From Deltaproteobacteria bacterium (GTDB lineage: Bacteria; Myxococcota_A; Polyangia; Haliangiales; Haliangiaceae), in assembly GCA_013813945.1 (NCBI GenBank), contig JACCQV010000290.1:1-12383 (forward strand): a DNA stretch of 12,383 nt, given 5' to 3'. The notes under the pieces are model-generated. The model had not been told where the DNA came from. It ran no database searches and saw only the letters and a list, made by a program, of their open reading frames with translations. This document shows positions 1 to 8,239 of this stretch, piece by piece. How positions within the stretch are numbered: position 1 is the stretch's first letter; the number at the start of each line of letters is the position of its first letter. A program made the translations under genes and the position numbers.

Positions 1-241
1 TCGTGTAGTGCGAATCGCGCAGCCGCTCGATCAGCTTCAGCACGCCCTTCGCCGGCCGCCAGTGGTCGTCGATCAGGAACATCTCCTGCTCGGCGCCGAT
101 CCGGCGAACGCCTTCATCGAACTTGCCTTCGGCGATCATCCGCTCGAGCGCGCGCAGATCCGCGAGGATCGCGCTCATGAATTCGCGCTGGCGCTCGCCA
201 TCGAGGCGCCCGTCGACATCCTTGTGCTTCTGCGTCGTCAT
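1..241 (-). CDS. GCS2-type glutamate-cysteine ligase-like protein (N-terminal part, runs off the left edge)
   Basis: Only the first 80 codons are present. The protein opens with a charged helical stretch (residues 1-45) followed by IGAEQEMFLID (residues 48-58). That segment matches the first strand of the GCS2 (glutamate-cysteine ligase family 2) fold, where the acidic residues of the 'G-x-E-x-E' motif (here E51 and E53) bind metal-ATP. Members join a carboxylate to an amine using ATP; many outside glutathione synthesis have unknown substrates, and some carry CBS domains further on, which cannot be seen here. The ATG at 241 lies 4 nt after the stop of the preceding esterase gene, so it is probably the last visible gene of the operon. 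No strong Shine-Dalgarno sequence precedes it, which suggests translational coupling. The family call rests on one motif plus the ligase-rich context. Confidence 0.7.
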   Translation of the reverse strand, partial: MTTQKHKDVDGRLDGERQREFMSAILADLRALERMIAEGKFDEGVRRIGAEQEMFLIDDHWRPAKGVLKLIERLRDSHYT

Positions 242-245
242 CAGT

Positions 246-1013
246 TCAGCCGGCTTTGTGCTCGCGAGTCCACGCGTCGAGAATCTGCGGCAACTTACGT
301 CGCCATGTCACCCAGTCGTGGTGCCAATCGGGGCCCCACGAGTCGACTCGGTTCGGGATGCCCTGGCGCCCGAGGACGTTGGCGAGGTTCCACGACTCCC
401 CGATGTCTTCGGCTTTGCCTTCCCCGGACGCGATCGAGATGAACCGGGAGCGGAGGACGTCGAGGTGGCGGCCAGCGAGAGTCGGCACGAAGTGCAACGG
501 CGAGGAAACCCAGAACTCGTCCGAGAAATCGTGGGGTTGAGCGTCGTAGAACCGGCGGAGGTCGTACGTGCCGCTCATCGCGAGTGCCCGCGAGAACACG
601 TCCGGGAACCGGCAGACCGCGGCCACCGCATGGAACGCCCCGATCGACGCTCCCGCGGTCCAGATGTCGATCTCCGGAGATTTGCAGTCCGCACGGATCG
701 CCGGGGCGACCTCGTGCCGGACGTAGTAGTGGAACTGGTTCTGCAGCCACATCTGGTGGCGGGCTGACCCCTCGCGACTGACCAGTGCCTTGCCGGCGAC
801 GCTGTCGCACGAGTAGATCTTGATCCGCCCGGTGTCGAGCAGCGGTGCGAGCACGTCGATCAAGTGGAAGCGCTCGATCTCCTCGGCGTCGCCCCCCGCG
901 GTCGGGAACAGCAGGATCGGCTGGCCGATCGTGCCCCACCGGACCAGCGTCACCTCGCGGTGAACGCGCTCGCTCCACCAGCGCGAGACGACCTTGTCAC
1001 CACGATTCCCCAT
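246..1013 (-). CDS. esterase D-like alpha/beta hydrolase (short form)
   Basis: A 255-residue alpha/beta hydrolase of the esterase D/enterochelin esterase type. The nucleophile elbow is GASIG (residues 121-125, Ser123). A C-terminal WHHDW at 230-234 supplies the likely catalytic histidine (His231 or His232), in the setting 'W-x-H-D-W-x-x-W-R' typical of small bacterial esterase-family proteins. There is no signal peptide or membrane segment, so it is probably cytoplasmic. The ATG at 1013 was chosen because it overlaps the upstream stop by 1 nt (TGATG); longer in-frame starts would run into the preceding gene and give a poor, arginine-rich N-terminus. Substrate is unknown. Family members cleave esters or transfer acyl groups to sugars, and the nearby ligases and glycogen synthase make an ester-linked sugar or peptide substrate plausible, but that is inference. 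Confidence 0.85.
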   Translation of the reverse strand: MGNRGDKVVSRWWSERVHREVTLVRWGTIGQPILLFPTAGGDAEEIERFHLIDVLAPLLDTGRIKIYSCDSVAGKALVSREGSARHQMWLQNQFHYYVRHEVAPAIRADCKSPEIDIWTAGASIGAFHAVAAVCRFPDVFSRALAMSGTYDLRRFYDAQPHDFSDEFWVSSPLHFVPTLAGRHLDVLRSRFISIASGEGKAEDIGESWNLANVLGRQGIPNRVDSWGPDWHHDWVTWRRKLPQILDAWTREHKAG

Positions 1014-2272
1014 CAGCCGGCCTGCGCCCCGGTGGACGATGCGCTGTCTGCGCGCCATGACTGCACGCGCCGCCAGAACAGCTCGGTGAACTGCTCGACC
1101 TCGTGCTTGGGATACAGCGCAGTCACCTTCGCCCGGAACGCGGACTTCGCGGCCTCGGTTCCGAAGAACTCCCACGCAACCTCATCGAGGTGCCCCAGGT
1201 GCTTCGCACAGAACTCCTCGAACCGTGCCGACTCGAAGCGCTCCTCGGCGATCGCCGCGTAGGCGCGCAGCTTCTCGCGATACGGTCGGTCGCGCTGTTC
1301 GGCGATCTTGTAGAACGGCGCCCAGTCGAGGTTCTTGCGGAACGGCTTCTTGGTCACCGCGCAGAAGATCGACCACCGCAGGTTCGCCTTCACGAGCCAC
1401 GGGAAGTGGCGGTGCAGCGAGGTGATCTGCGAATCGGGACAGGGATTCGCGAAGTCGATCGGGTACCAGACGCCGTCCTTGCGCAGCGACTCGCACGAGT
1501 TGAAGTCCCAGCCAAAGAACGCGTTGATCGTGAGCGTCGTGTCGCGCAGAAGCTGCGCTTCGTCGGCGGAGACGAAGTCTTGCTCTTGCGAGTAGCGATC
1601 GTGGAGCGGCTCGTCGGGGAGGTAGCGCACGAGGTGGGTCTGGGGACCGAGGCCGATGCAGCGCACGAAGCTGTCGAACGGGTGCACGGCAGCCTGCAGG
1701 TGCATCACGCCCTTGCCGCTGTCCTCGTACGTCTTCTTGAGCTTGGCGTCGTCGGCAACCCGGCTGACAGCGCGCCAACCACCGCCGTCGTACGGCTTCA
1801 TGAACAGCGGGTAGCCGATCTTGTTACCGATCGCGCCGAGGTCGAACAGCTTCGCGTACGCCTTGAGCGTCGGCGCGAGATCAGCCGTGGGCTCGTACGA
1901 CTTCGGTGGGATCATCCACGTCTCGGGAATCGGCATCCCGAGGTGCATCATCGCGCAGTAGGAGGTGTGCTTCTCCATCGACTGCACGGACCACGGATTG
2001 TTGAGGACGTAGAGGCCGTCCATCAGGATCGCCTTTTTGATCCACTCGCGGCTCGTGTGATACCAGTGCGTCAGCCGATCGAGGACGACGTCGTAGCTGC
2101 ACGGTTGCTTCAGATCGAACGGCTCGATCGTCACGCGATCGACGGCGATGTTCACGGTGTCGCCCTCGTACGGAATCGCGAGCTGCAGCTTGTCGAGGAT
2201 CTGCTCGAAGCACAGCGGCCAGCAGATGTCCGCGCCGAGAGACAGACCGATCTTGCGAGTGACGGTAGCCAT
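1013..2272 (-). CDS. ATP-grasp ligase-like protein (419 aa)
   Basis: A 419-residue protein with ATP-grasp architecture. It has an N-terminal pre-ATP-grasp region (about 1-90), the stretch NNPWSVQSMEKHTSY (91-105) where other ATP-grasp enzymes have their 'N-P...K' entry motif, a central lysine/glycine-rich strand-loop IGYPLFMKPYDGGGWRAV (152-169, Lys159 the likely ATP-phosphate ligand), and WYPIDFANPCPDS (269-281), matching the metal-binding Asp/Asn strand. The last 130 residues are basic and aromatic and fit no motif I know. ATP-grasp enzymes activate a carboxylate as acyl-phosphate and couple it to an amine; the substrates here are unknown. The ATG at 2272 is preferred over one at 2290 because GGAG (2280-2277) precedes it and it leaves a 10-nt gap after the upstream stop, whereas 2290 has no ribosome-binding site and overlaps the upstream gene. 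Its end overlaps the next start by 1 nt. Confidence 0.8.
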   Translation of the reverse strand: MATVTRKIGLSLGADICWPLCFEQILDKLQLAIPYEGDTVNIAVDRVTIEPFDLKQPCSYDVVLDRLTHWYHTSREWIKKAILMDGLYVLNNPWSVQSMEKHTSYCAMMHLGMPIPETWMIPPKSYEPTADLAPTLKAYAKLFDLGAIGNKIGYPLFMKPYDGGGWRAVSRVADDAKLKKTYEDSGKGVMHLQAAVHPFDSFVRCIGLGPQTHLVRYLPDEPLHDRYSQEQDFVSADEAQLLRDTTLTINAFFGWDFNSCESLRKDGVWYPIDFANPCPDSQITSLHRHFPWLVKANLRWSIFCAVTKKPFRKNLDWAPFYKIAEQRDRPYREKLRAYAAIAEERFESARFEEFCAKHLGHLDEVAWEFFGTEAAKSAFRAKVTALYPKHEVEQFTELFWRRVQSWRADSASSTGAQAG

Positions 2273-2282
2273 GGTTCTCCGA

Positions 2283-3419
2283 TTACTCATACACGTGGAG
2301 AAACGGCCCTGGCATCAGCCAAGAGAGTCCCTCACGCAGACGGTCGCGCCAGTTCTCCCAGTTGTGACCATCCCGGGCCTCGACGTAGCGCACGTCCATA
2401 CCCGTGGACAGGAGCAAAGGGACCAGGGAGCGGTTCTCATAGATCAGCGATTCGTACATCCCGCAGCTCACGAACACCCGCTCGGAGACGGGAGCGGGCT
2501 CGGCACGGAACCGGTTCATGAACGCAACGACCGGGTCGAACAGCGGACCTCGGTGGTTGCGGTCGCCGATGTCCGTGAATGCAAAGGATCCGGACTGCAG
2601 GAGGAGCCGGCCGAAGAACCCCGGGTACCGGGCGGCGGTGGACAGCGTCGCGACCCCGCCGAAGCTCGCACCCATGAGGCACCGACTCTGCGGCTGAGTA
2701 TCGAGCGGGAACAGGCGCTCGACGAACGGCACCAGCTCCTCGACCAGGAACTTCGCGTGTCGGGGGTCGTCCGCGTACTCGCCCAGGCGGTTGGGCGAGC
2801 TGGTGAACACGACGATGGCGTCGGCGATCTCGAGCCGGTCGATCAGGTTATCGAGGACCGAGTGCATCGACGCGTAGCGGATGTAGTCGTGACCGTCGTG
2901 GACCACGAGCAAGGGGTACTGGCGGTTGCGCTGGAACCGGGCGGGCACGTACAGCCCGAACCCGCGCCGGCCGAACGTATTCGACTCGATCCAGATCTCG
3001 TCGCGATGTCCCTTCGCGGCGGTCGGGTCGTGGTGGATCCAGCTCGGGATCTCGTAGCCGGTGCCGTGCGCGACGGAGTTGGCGCCGAACGGATCGCGCG
3101 CGAGGTTGCTGTTGAGCGGATCCTGCCGCCACTCGCCGTGCCCGTTGCGGACGACCTCGAGCTTGTACTCGACGCGCGAGCCGGGTGGCAGCTGCAGCGT
3201 GAGGTGCCAGACATCGGTGTGCTCGACGCGCGAGAGCTGCTGCGATGACGGTAAACCGAACACCCAGTGCTTGAGGTGAACGGCCTCGGCGTCGCCGCGC
3301 CACACGAACGTGATCGAGCTCCCGTCGACGATCGGGAAGCTGTGGCCCGCGAAGAATGCGTCGACCGCCTCGCGCGTACGCGGTCCAGCCTCGAGCGCGG
3401 TGATCGCGCGCCCGATCAT
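2283..3419 (-). CDS. esterase with N-terminal E-set (CBM48/Fes-like) domain
   Basis: A 378-residue, two-part protein. Residues about 25-125 look like an immunoglobulin-like E-set domain of the kind that precedes enterochelin esterase (Fes) and alpha-glucan enzymes: ITFVWRGDAEAVHLKHW (36-52) followed by WHLTLQLPPGSRVEYKLEV (71-89). Residues about 140-370 are an esterase D-type alpha/beta hydrolase with strand YPLLVVHDGHDY (168-179), nucleophile elbow MGASFGG (249-255, Ser252), an acidic candidate in CGMYES (319-324, Glu323), and DGHNWENW (350-357, His352). The full catalytic set looks intact. No signal peptide is visible. The ATG at 3419 overlaps the preceding stop by 4 nt (ATGA) and has GGGAG six bases upstream. 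In this operon the E-set domain could hold a glucan made by GlgA, but in Fes the same domain has no such role, so this is only a suggestion. Confidence 0.85.
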   Translation of the reverse strand: MIGRAITALEAGPRTREAVDAFFAGHSFPIVDGSSITFVWRGDAEAVHLKHWVFGLPSSQQLSRVEHTDVWHLTLQLPPGSRVEYKLEVVRNGHGEWRQDPLNSNLARDPFGANSVAHGTGYEIPSWIHHDPTAAKGHRDEIWIESNTFGRRGFGLYVPARFQRNRQYPLLVVHDGHDYIRYASMHSVLDNLIDRLEIADAIVVFTSSPNRLGEYADDPRHAKFLVEELVPFVERLFPLDTQPQSRCLMGASFGGVATLSTAARYPGFFGRLLLQSGSFAFTDIGDRNHRGPLFDPVVAFMNRFRAEPAPVSERVFVSCGMYESLIYENRSLVPLLLSTGMDVRYVEARDGHNWENWRDRLREGLSWLMPGPFLHVYE

Positions 3420-4390
3420 CGGCGGCTCCCGATCACGGGGCTCGAGAACCGGCTCGGCGAGCCCTTCCAGCCGGCCTCGACCTCACCGGTGGTCGTCAAC
3501 CGCGCTGCCGACGCGCGCACGAGGACGCCGAGCTCGAACGTCATCCGCGACCCATGCTCCATCGCGACGCAGGTCGCTGGGGCCATCCGGCGCGCGAACC
3601 GCTGGATGCCACCGCGGGCGTCCATGTTGATGCGGCGGCGGGGATCCGGCAGGACGACGACGCCGCGTGCGAGCCCGAGGCCCGCGTCGAGGACCTGCGC
3701 GATATCCGATCCATACGGCGGGTAGTCATGGAACAGCACGATCCGATCAGTGAGGACCATCGCGCCGGCGGCCCACGCGAAGACCGGCTTTGCGGCGGCG
3801 AGCTGGAGCACGTCGAACAGCGCGAGCCGGTTGAGCAGGGAGGCCACGTGACCTCCGGCGATCACGAGGGCCTCGCAGGTCGCCAGGATCGCGCGGATCT
3901 CCTCGCGGTGCCGTGCGATCAGTGGCCGGTCGCTGAGGCGCCAGTTGCGGGCGAACGCAGCGCGCAGCGCATCGCAGCGCTCGACGTGATCCGCATCGAG
4001 GTGACGGAACTGGTCGACCGAGACCTTCTCCTCCTGGGCAAGGAGCTCCGGCTCGACGTAGCGAACCGAGACCGTGCGTGCGGCGTCCTCGATCTTGTCG
4101 AGCCTCACGCGATAGAACGTCTGCATGTGGCGCAGCCGCTGTTGCCGCGCCTGATAGGCGACCGTGAAATCCGGGTCGCCACGGAACACCTCGACGCTGC
4201 GCTTGTGGAGATCGAGGTTCACGGCCGGCATGCCGAACGAGGCCTTCATCGCCTCGTCTTCGGCCTCGCGCTCCTGATACCCGGCGCGCACGAGCGCGAC
4301 AGGTCCACGGATCCCATGATCCGCGAGCACGGCGCCGATGTCGGGCGTCGTGCCTTGAGGGCCGAGAAGGACGACCGTGCCGGGTTTCAT
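3416..4390 (-). CDS. peptidase S51/cyanophycinase-like protein, catalytic Ser and His apparently lost
   Basis: A 324-residue protein whose second half follows the class I glutamine-amidotransferase-like fold of peptidase S51 (dipeptidase E, cyanophycinase). It has ALVIAGGHVASLLNRL (174-189), matching the family 'GG-N-x-x-x-L-L' strand, then FAWAAGAMVL (204-213) at the nucleophile elbow, GLGLARGVVVLPDPRRR (237-253), and a late Glu278 in VAMEHGSRMTF (275-285). Active relatives read G-W-S-A-G-A at the elbow and D-x-H-F after GLGL. Here the Ser position is Ala207 and the His position falls in LPDP, so ordinary serine-peptidase chemistry looks impossible. The first 170 residues are longer than in short family members. 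It may bind a peptide or amide substrate, act as a subunit, or use other chemistry. The ATG at 4390 overlaps the upstream stop by 4 nt, with AAGGTG upstream. The alignment is from memory of the family. Confidence 0.65.
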   Translation of the reverse strand: MKPGTVVLLGPQGTTPDIGAVLADHGIRGPVALVRAGYQEREAEDEAMKASFGMPAVNLDLHKRSVEVFRGDPDFTVAYQARQQRLRHMQTFYRVRLDKIEDAARTVSVRYVEPELLAQEEKVSVDQFRHLDADHVERCDALRAAFARNWRLSDRPLIARHREEIRAILATCEALVIAGGHVASLLNRLALFDVLQLAAAKPVFAWAAGAMVLTDRIVLFHDYPPYGSDIAQVLDAGLGLARGVVVLPDPRRRINMDARGGIQRFARRMAPATCVAMEHGSRMTFELGVLVRASAARLTTTGEVEAGWKGSPSRFSSPVIGSRR

Positions 4391-5604
4391 CCGTGAGCTC
4401 GCACCTTCACGGTTTGCCCGACGAGGTCGAGCATATGGCGGAGGTGATCGTAGTTCTCGTGCTTCAAGCGGATCCACGCGTTCGCCATGTAGCCGGCGTC
4501 GACGCCCTGCGTTGGCGTTCCCGCGGGAGGCAGGTGCCAGTCGATCAATGAGTCGCCGAACATCTGGCGAACCTGGTCGAGCCCTTCATAGCCGGCGATC
4601 CGACCGTCGCACTCCGGGCGCAGCGCGATGATGCCAGCGGAGAACCGGCGCGACGGATACTGCTCCGGCCGGCCCCACGCGACGAGCATCGACCACTCCT
4701 TGTAGAGGTCCATGTCGTTGGCGACGTTGTACAGATCCCAGGCGCGAACGCCGGGTGGTCGGCAGCCGATCTCGGAGAACTTGAGTCCCTTCGCGCCGGA
4801 GAACCACTCCATGTGGGTCGCAGAGGTCTCGATGCCGAGGAGGGCGTTGACCCTCTGGGCCATGACACGCACCTCGTTGTAGCCCGGGGTATCGATCCGG
4901 TTCGTCGTCACGAACTGCGGCGAGATCCAGCGCGTGCGCATCGCCTCGAGGACGTTGGGGTAGTAGTGCGTCGCGAACTCGTGGATGACCTTGCCGCGTA
5001 GTGTCAGCGTGTCGAAGAAGCCCTCGTGGCCCTCGATGAACTCCTCGACCGCGATCGAACGGCCAGGGCCGAGCGCGCGCAACGCCGGCTCGAGCTCGCG
5101 ATCGCTGTCGATCCGCGAAGCTCCCGAGGCGCCTGCACCGTCGCGCGGCTTGATGATCACGGGATAGCCAACGCGCTCGATGAACGCGCGAACCTCCTCG
5201 GCGGATGCCGCCGCGGTGGACTCGGCGCATGGCACCCCGCCGGCGCGCAGGACCTCCTTCATCGCCGGCTTGTCGCGGCACAGATACGCCGTCCGCGTGC
5301 TGGTCCCCGGGATCCCGGCGGCCTCGCGCACATGTGCCGTCGGCATGATGTGTGCCTCGACGGTCGCCTCGAGACGGTCCACGTGCTTGCGGCGCTGGAT
5401 GAAGCGCACGGCATTGAGCACCTGCTTCTGGTCGCAGACGTTCGTGACTTCCTCGTAATGCGTGAGCCAGTGACGGAGCTCGTTGTCGAGCGTGTCCTTC
5501 GAGCGCTCCCCGATCGCGCTGATCGTCACGCCGACCTCGGCGAGGCCCTTGATGAACTGCTTCTGGTTCGCGGGGAACCGGGGCTCGATGAAGACGATAT
5601 GCAT
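4387..5604 (-). CDS. ATP-grasp carboxylate-amine ligase (405 aa)
   Basis: A canonical ATP-grasp ligase of 405 residues. Residues 1-105 form the pre-ATP-grasp Rossmann-like domain beginning MHIVFIEPRFP. Residues 110-130 (DKPAMKEVLRAGGVPCAES at 111-129) are the helix preceding the ATP domain. GYPVIIKPRDGAGASGASRI (146-165, Lys152) is the ATP-binding strand and flexible glycine loop, VEEFIEGHEG (186-195) the adenine-contact hinge, and HMEWFSGAKGLKFSEIGCRP (264-283) the metal-binding Glu/Glu strand. All expected ATP and magnesium ligands look present, so it should be active. Family members include carbamoyl-phosphate, biotin carboxylase-like and dipeptide ligases; the substrate cannot be read here. 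It starts at 5604 directly after the GlgA stop (TAGATG, no gap) with AGGA nine bases upstream, and its stop overlaps the next start by 4 nt. Confidence 0.88.
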   Translation of the reverse strand: MHIVFIEPRFPANQKQFIKGLAEVGVTISAIGERSKDTLDNELRHWLTHYEEVTNVCDQKQVLNAVRFIQRRKHVDRLEATVEAHIMPTAHVREAAGIPGTSTRTAYLCRDKPAMKEVLRAGGVPCAESTAAASAEEVRAFIERVGYPVIIKPRDGAGASGASRIDSDRELEPALRALGPGRSIAVEEFIEGHEGFFDTLTLRGKVIHEFATHYYPNVLEAMRTRWISPQFVTTNRIDTPGYNEVRVMAQRVNALLGIETSATHMEWFSGAKGLKFSEIGCRPPGVRAWDLYNVANDMDLYKEWSMLVAWGRPEQYPSRRFSAGIIALRPECDGRIAGYEGLDQVRQMFGDSLIDWHLPPAGTPTQGVDAGYMANAWIRLKHENYDHLRHMLDLVGQTVKVRAHG

Positions 5605-7047
<1,443 letters not shown>

Positions 7048-7051
7048 GGAG

Positions 7052-7056
7052 CCTCC
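7052..7056 (-). promoter_or_regulatory. Shine-Dalgarno GGAGG of glgA
   Basis: Read on the minus strand, GGAGG lies four bases before the GTG at 7047. It decides the GTG start over the farther ATG at 7107, which has no comparable site and lies inside the preceding gene. Confidence 0.75.
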
Positions 7057-7066
7057 GAAGATACCA

Positions 7067-7972
7067 CTACCACCAGCGCAGAAGCGCGGCAGCGAGCGGA
7101 ACTGCAAGACGTTCGACCTTCGCCGGGGGGATCCGCATCTGCACGAACGGCTCGAACGGATCCGCGAGGAGGTCGCGCCGGACCTCCAGACACAGGGTGC
7201 GGCCGGGGCGAGCCATCACGTGGTCGTACGCGAGGGTGCTGGGGTGGAGCGGGTAGGTGATGCCGTCGGCGACGGTCAGGTCGAGGGCGGCCATCCCTTT
7301 GCGCAGCGCCTCCACGACAGTCGCCGGGACATGGTTCTTGCCGTCCAGGGTCTTGCCGATGACATCGATCTCGGGGCGCAGGGGCCACGTCTGCTCGGTG
7401 TCGGGCTCGTACGCGTTCCGCAGGTTCTGAACGATCCCGAGATCGACCTCGACGTCGACGGTGCGCGGCGCGTACGAGTGGAGCAGCAACATCGCGCCGT
7501 CGCTCGCCAGCTCCGCTGCCGTCTCGCGCACCAGCGTGACGTAGTGATCGTAGGCCGCGCGGAGCAGGGCCCGGTCTTGTTCCGAGGTGATCCAGGGCAT
7601 CAGGCCTGGGGTGACCTTCCCGGCCTTGAAGTCCTCGGCCGAGGCGTCGAGGCGCCGGTTGCAGTCGATGAAGGTCCGCGGGATGCGCGAGCAGATGATC
7701 GCGACGGAGCGCTCGGGCGCTGCCGCGACGATGTGGCGGGCCGTTGCGGAGCCCAGCTCCGGTGCGCCGGCGTCGGTATTGACGTGAAAAAAGTCGACGA
7801 GAGAGTCCGGCAGCGGGCTCGTGAGCTGCGCGGCCATGCTCGTGAAGTCCTCGGTCTGCGTCGCTCCGTGCGGGATCTCGATGACGAGATCGAGGGGCGC
7901 GTCGGGGGTAGCCTTCGCGCCGCGCAGGATCACGATGTCCGCGACCCCCGGAACCGACAGAAACAGTGGCAT
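7067..7972 (-). CDS. N-formylglutamate amidohydrolase-like protein
   Basis: A 301-residue protein resembling the N-formylglutamate amidohydrolase (FGase) family, zinc-dependent enzymes that release formate or another acyl group from an N-acyl amino acid. Visible landmarks are IEIPHGATQTEDF (31-43, His35), CSRIPRTFIDCNR (94-106), which matches the family 'R-x-x-x-D-x-N-R' strand, and LLLHSYAPR (162-170, His165), matching the 'D-x-H-S' segment. CLEVRRDL (261-268) also looks conserved. No signal peptide is seen. The ATG at 7972 is chosen because AAGG lies about nine bases upstream; a GTG at 7990 is the alternative and lacks a ribosome-binding site. It is the first gene of the close-packed minus-strand run, 19 nt before glgA. 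Being next to three predicted amide-forming ligases, it more likely trims or recycles an N-acyl amino acid or peptide than works in histidine breakdown; no hut genes are nearby. Confidence 0.7.
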   Translation of the reverse strand: MPLFLSVPGVADIVILRGAKATPDAPLDLVIEIPHGATQTEDFTSMAAQLTSPLPDSLVDFFHVNTDAGAPELGSATARHIVAAAPERSVAIICSRIPRTFIDCNRRLDASAEDFKAGKVTPGLMPWITSEQDRALLRAAYDHYVTLVRETAAELASDGAMLLLHSYAPRTVDVEVDLGIVQNLRNAYEPDTEQTWPLRPEIDVIGKTLDGKNHVPATVVEALRKGMAALDLTVADGITYPLHPSTLAYDHVMARPGRTLCLEVRRDLLADPFEPFVQMRIPPAKVERLAVPLAAALLRWW

Positions 7973-8158
7973 GGGCCGGGACCTTGTCACGGAACCGGCC
8001 GCAGTGCGCCTGCGCCTGTGCCCAACGTACGGCGCCGAACCTGGCCCGTCACCCGGTGCGCAGTCTTGGTGGCCGAGCCGGATGGAAGCTCGACGCTTCG
8101 ACCGGCTCGAGCGGTCGCCGATTCCCCTGGCGACTCGCGGGCAGCAGAGTGTCGCCGA
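7973..8158. promoter_or_regulatory. non-coding spacer before the operon, with overlapping inverted repeats
   Basis: This 186-bp stretch separates the stop of the small membrane-protein gene from the first gene of the operon and should contain the operon promoter if there is one; no convincing -35/-10 pair is visible. It holds two inverted repeats that share bases: CGACCG/CGGTCG (8099-8104 with 8112-8117, 7-nt loop) and GTCGCC/GGCGAC (8114-8119 with 8129-8134, 9-nt loop). They could not both form. No T-run follows either, so a simple intrinsic terminator is not supported. Confidence 0.35.
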
Positions 8159-8239
8159 CTACCGACGGCGGTAGAACAAGCCGCCGCCACCGAGGAGAAG
8201 AACGACCAAGACAATGATGAGGAGCGTGTTCGTGGACAT
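8159..8239 (-). CDS. 26-residue single-helix membrane protein (DUF3309-like)
   Basis: A very short gene encoding 26 residues: a polar start MSTN, one hydrophobic helix TLLIIVLVVLLLG (5-17), a glycine run (17-20) and a basic end LFYRRR. This is a minimal single-pass membrane peptide with the positive-inside rule suggesting a cytoplasmic C-terminus. Tiny proteins of this style, often filed as DUF3309 or unnamed, are common in Proteobacteria and their role is unknown; the longer DUF3309 form has about 50 residues, so membership is uncertain. Evidence that it is real: AGGGG (8251-8247) seven bases before the ATG, the sharply hydrophobic composition, and no overlap with another gene. It is transcribed in the same direction as the operon but 186 bp upstream of it, and divergently from the DctP-like gene. 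Confidence 0.65.
   Translation of the reverse strand: MSTNTLLIIVLVVLLLGGGGLFYRRR

Noticed and set aside
1014..1175. An N-terminal extension of the short esterase by 54 residues.
   Set aside because: The extra residues are Arg/Ala-rich, overlap the upstream gene by about 160 nt, and the ATG at 1013 forms a TGATG junction.
1103..2521. A 472-codon plus-strand frame opposite the 419-residue ATP-grasp gene.
   Set aside because: Arg/Val/Glu-rich shadow with no motif; the minus-strand protein has ATP-grasp motifs and operon spacing.
2148..3248. A 366-codon plus-strand frame opposite the E-set esterase gene.
   Set aside because: Low-complexity, charge-rich translation; antisense shadow of a gene with an intact catalytic set.
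3416..4390. Calling this gene an active cyanophycinase and the cluster a cyanophycin locus.
   Set aside because: The Ser and His positions look replaced and no cyanophycin synthetase (a large two-ligase-domain protein) is present.
3554..4396. A 280-codon plus-strand frame opposite the S51-like gene.
   Set aside because: Antisense shadow with no motif and no ribosome-binding site.
7048..7107. An ATG start for glgA at 7107.
   Set aside because: It would add 20 residues not found in GlgA and overlap the preceding gene; GTG 7047 has GGAGG just upstream.
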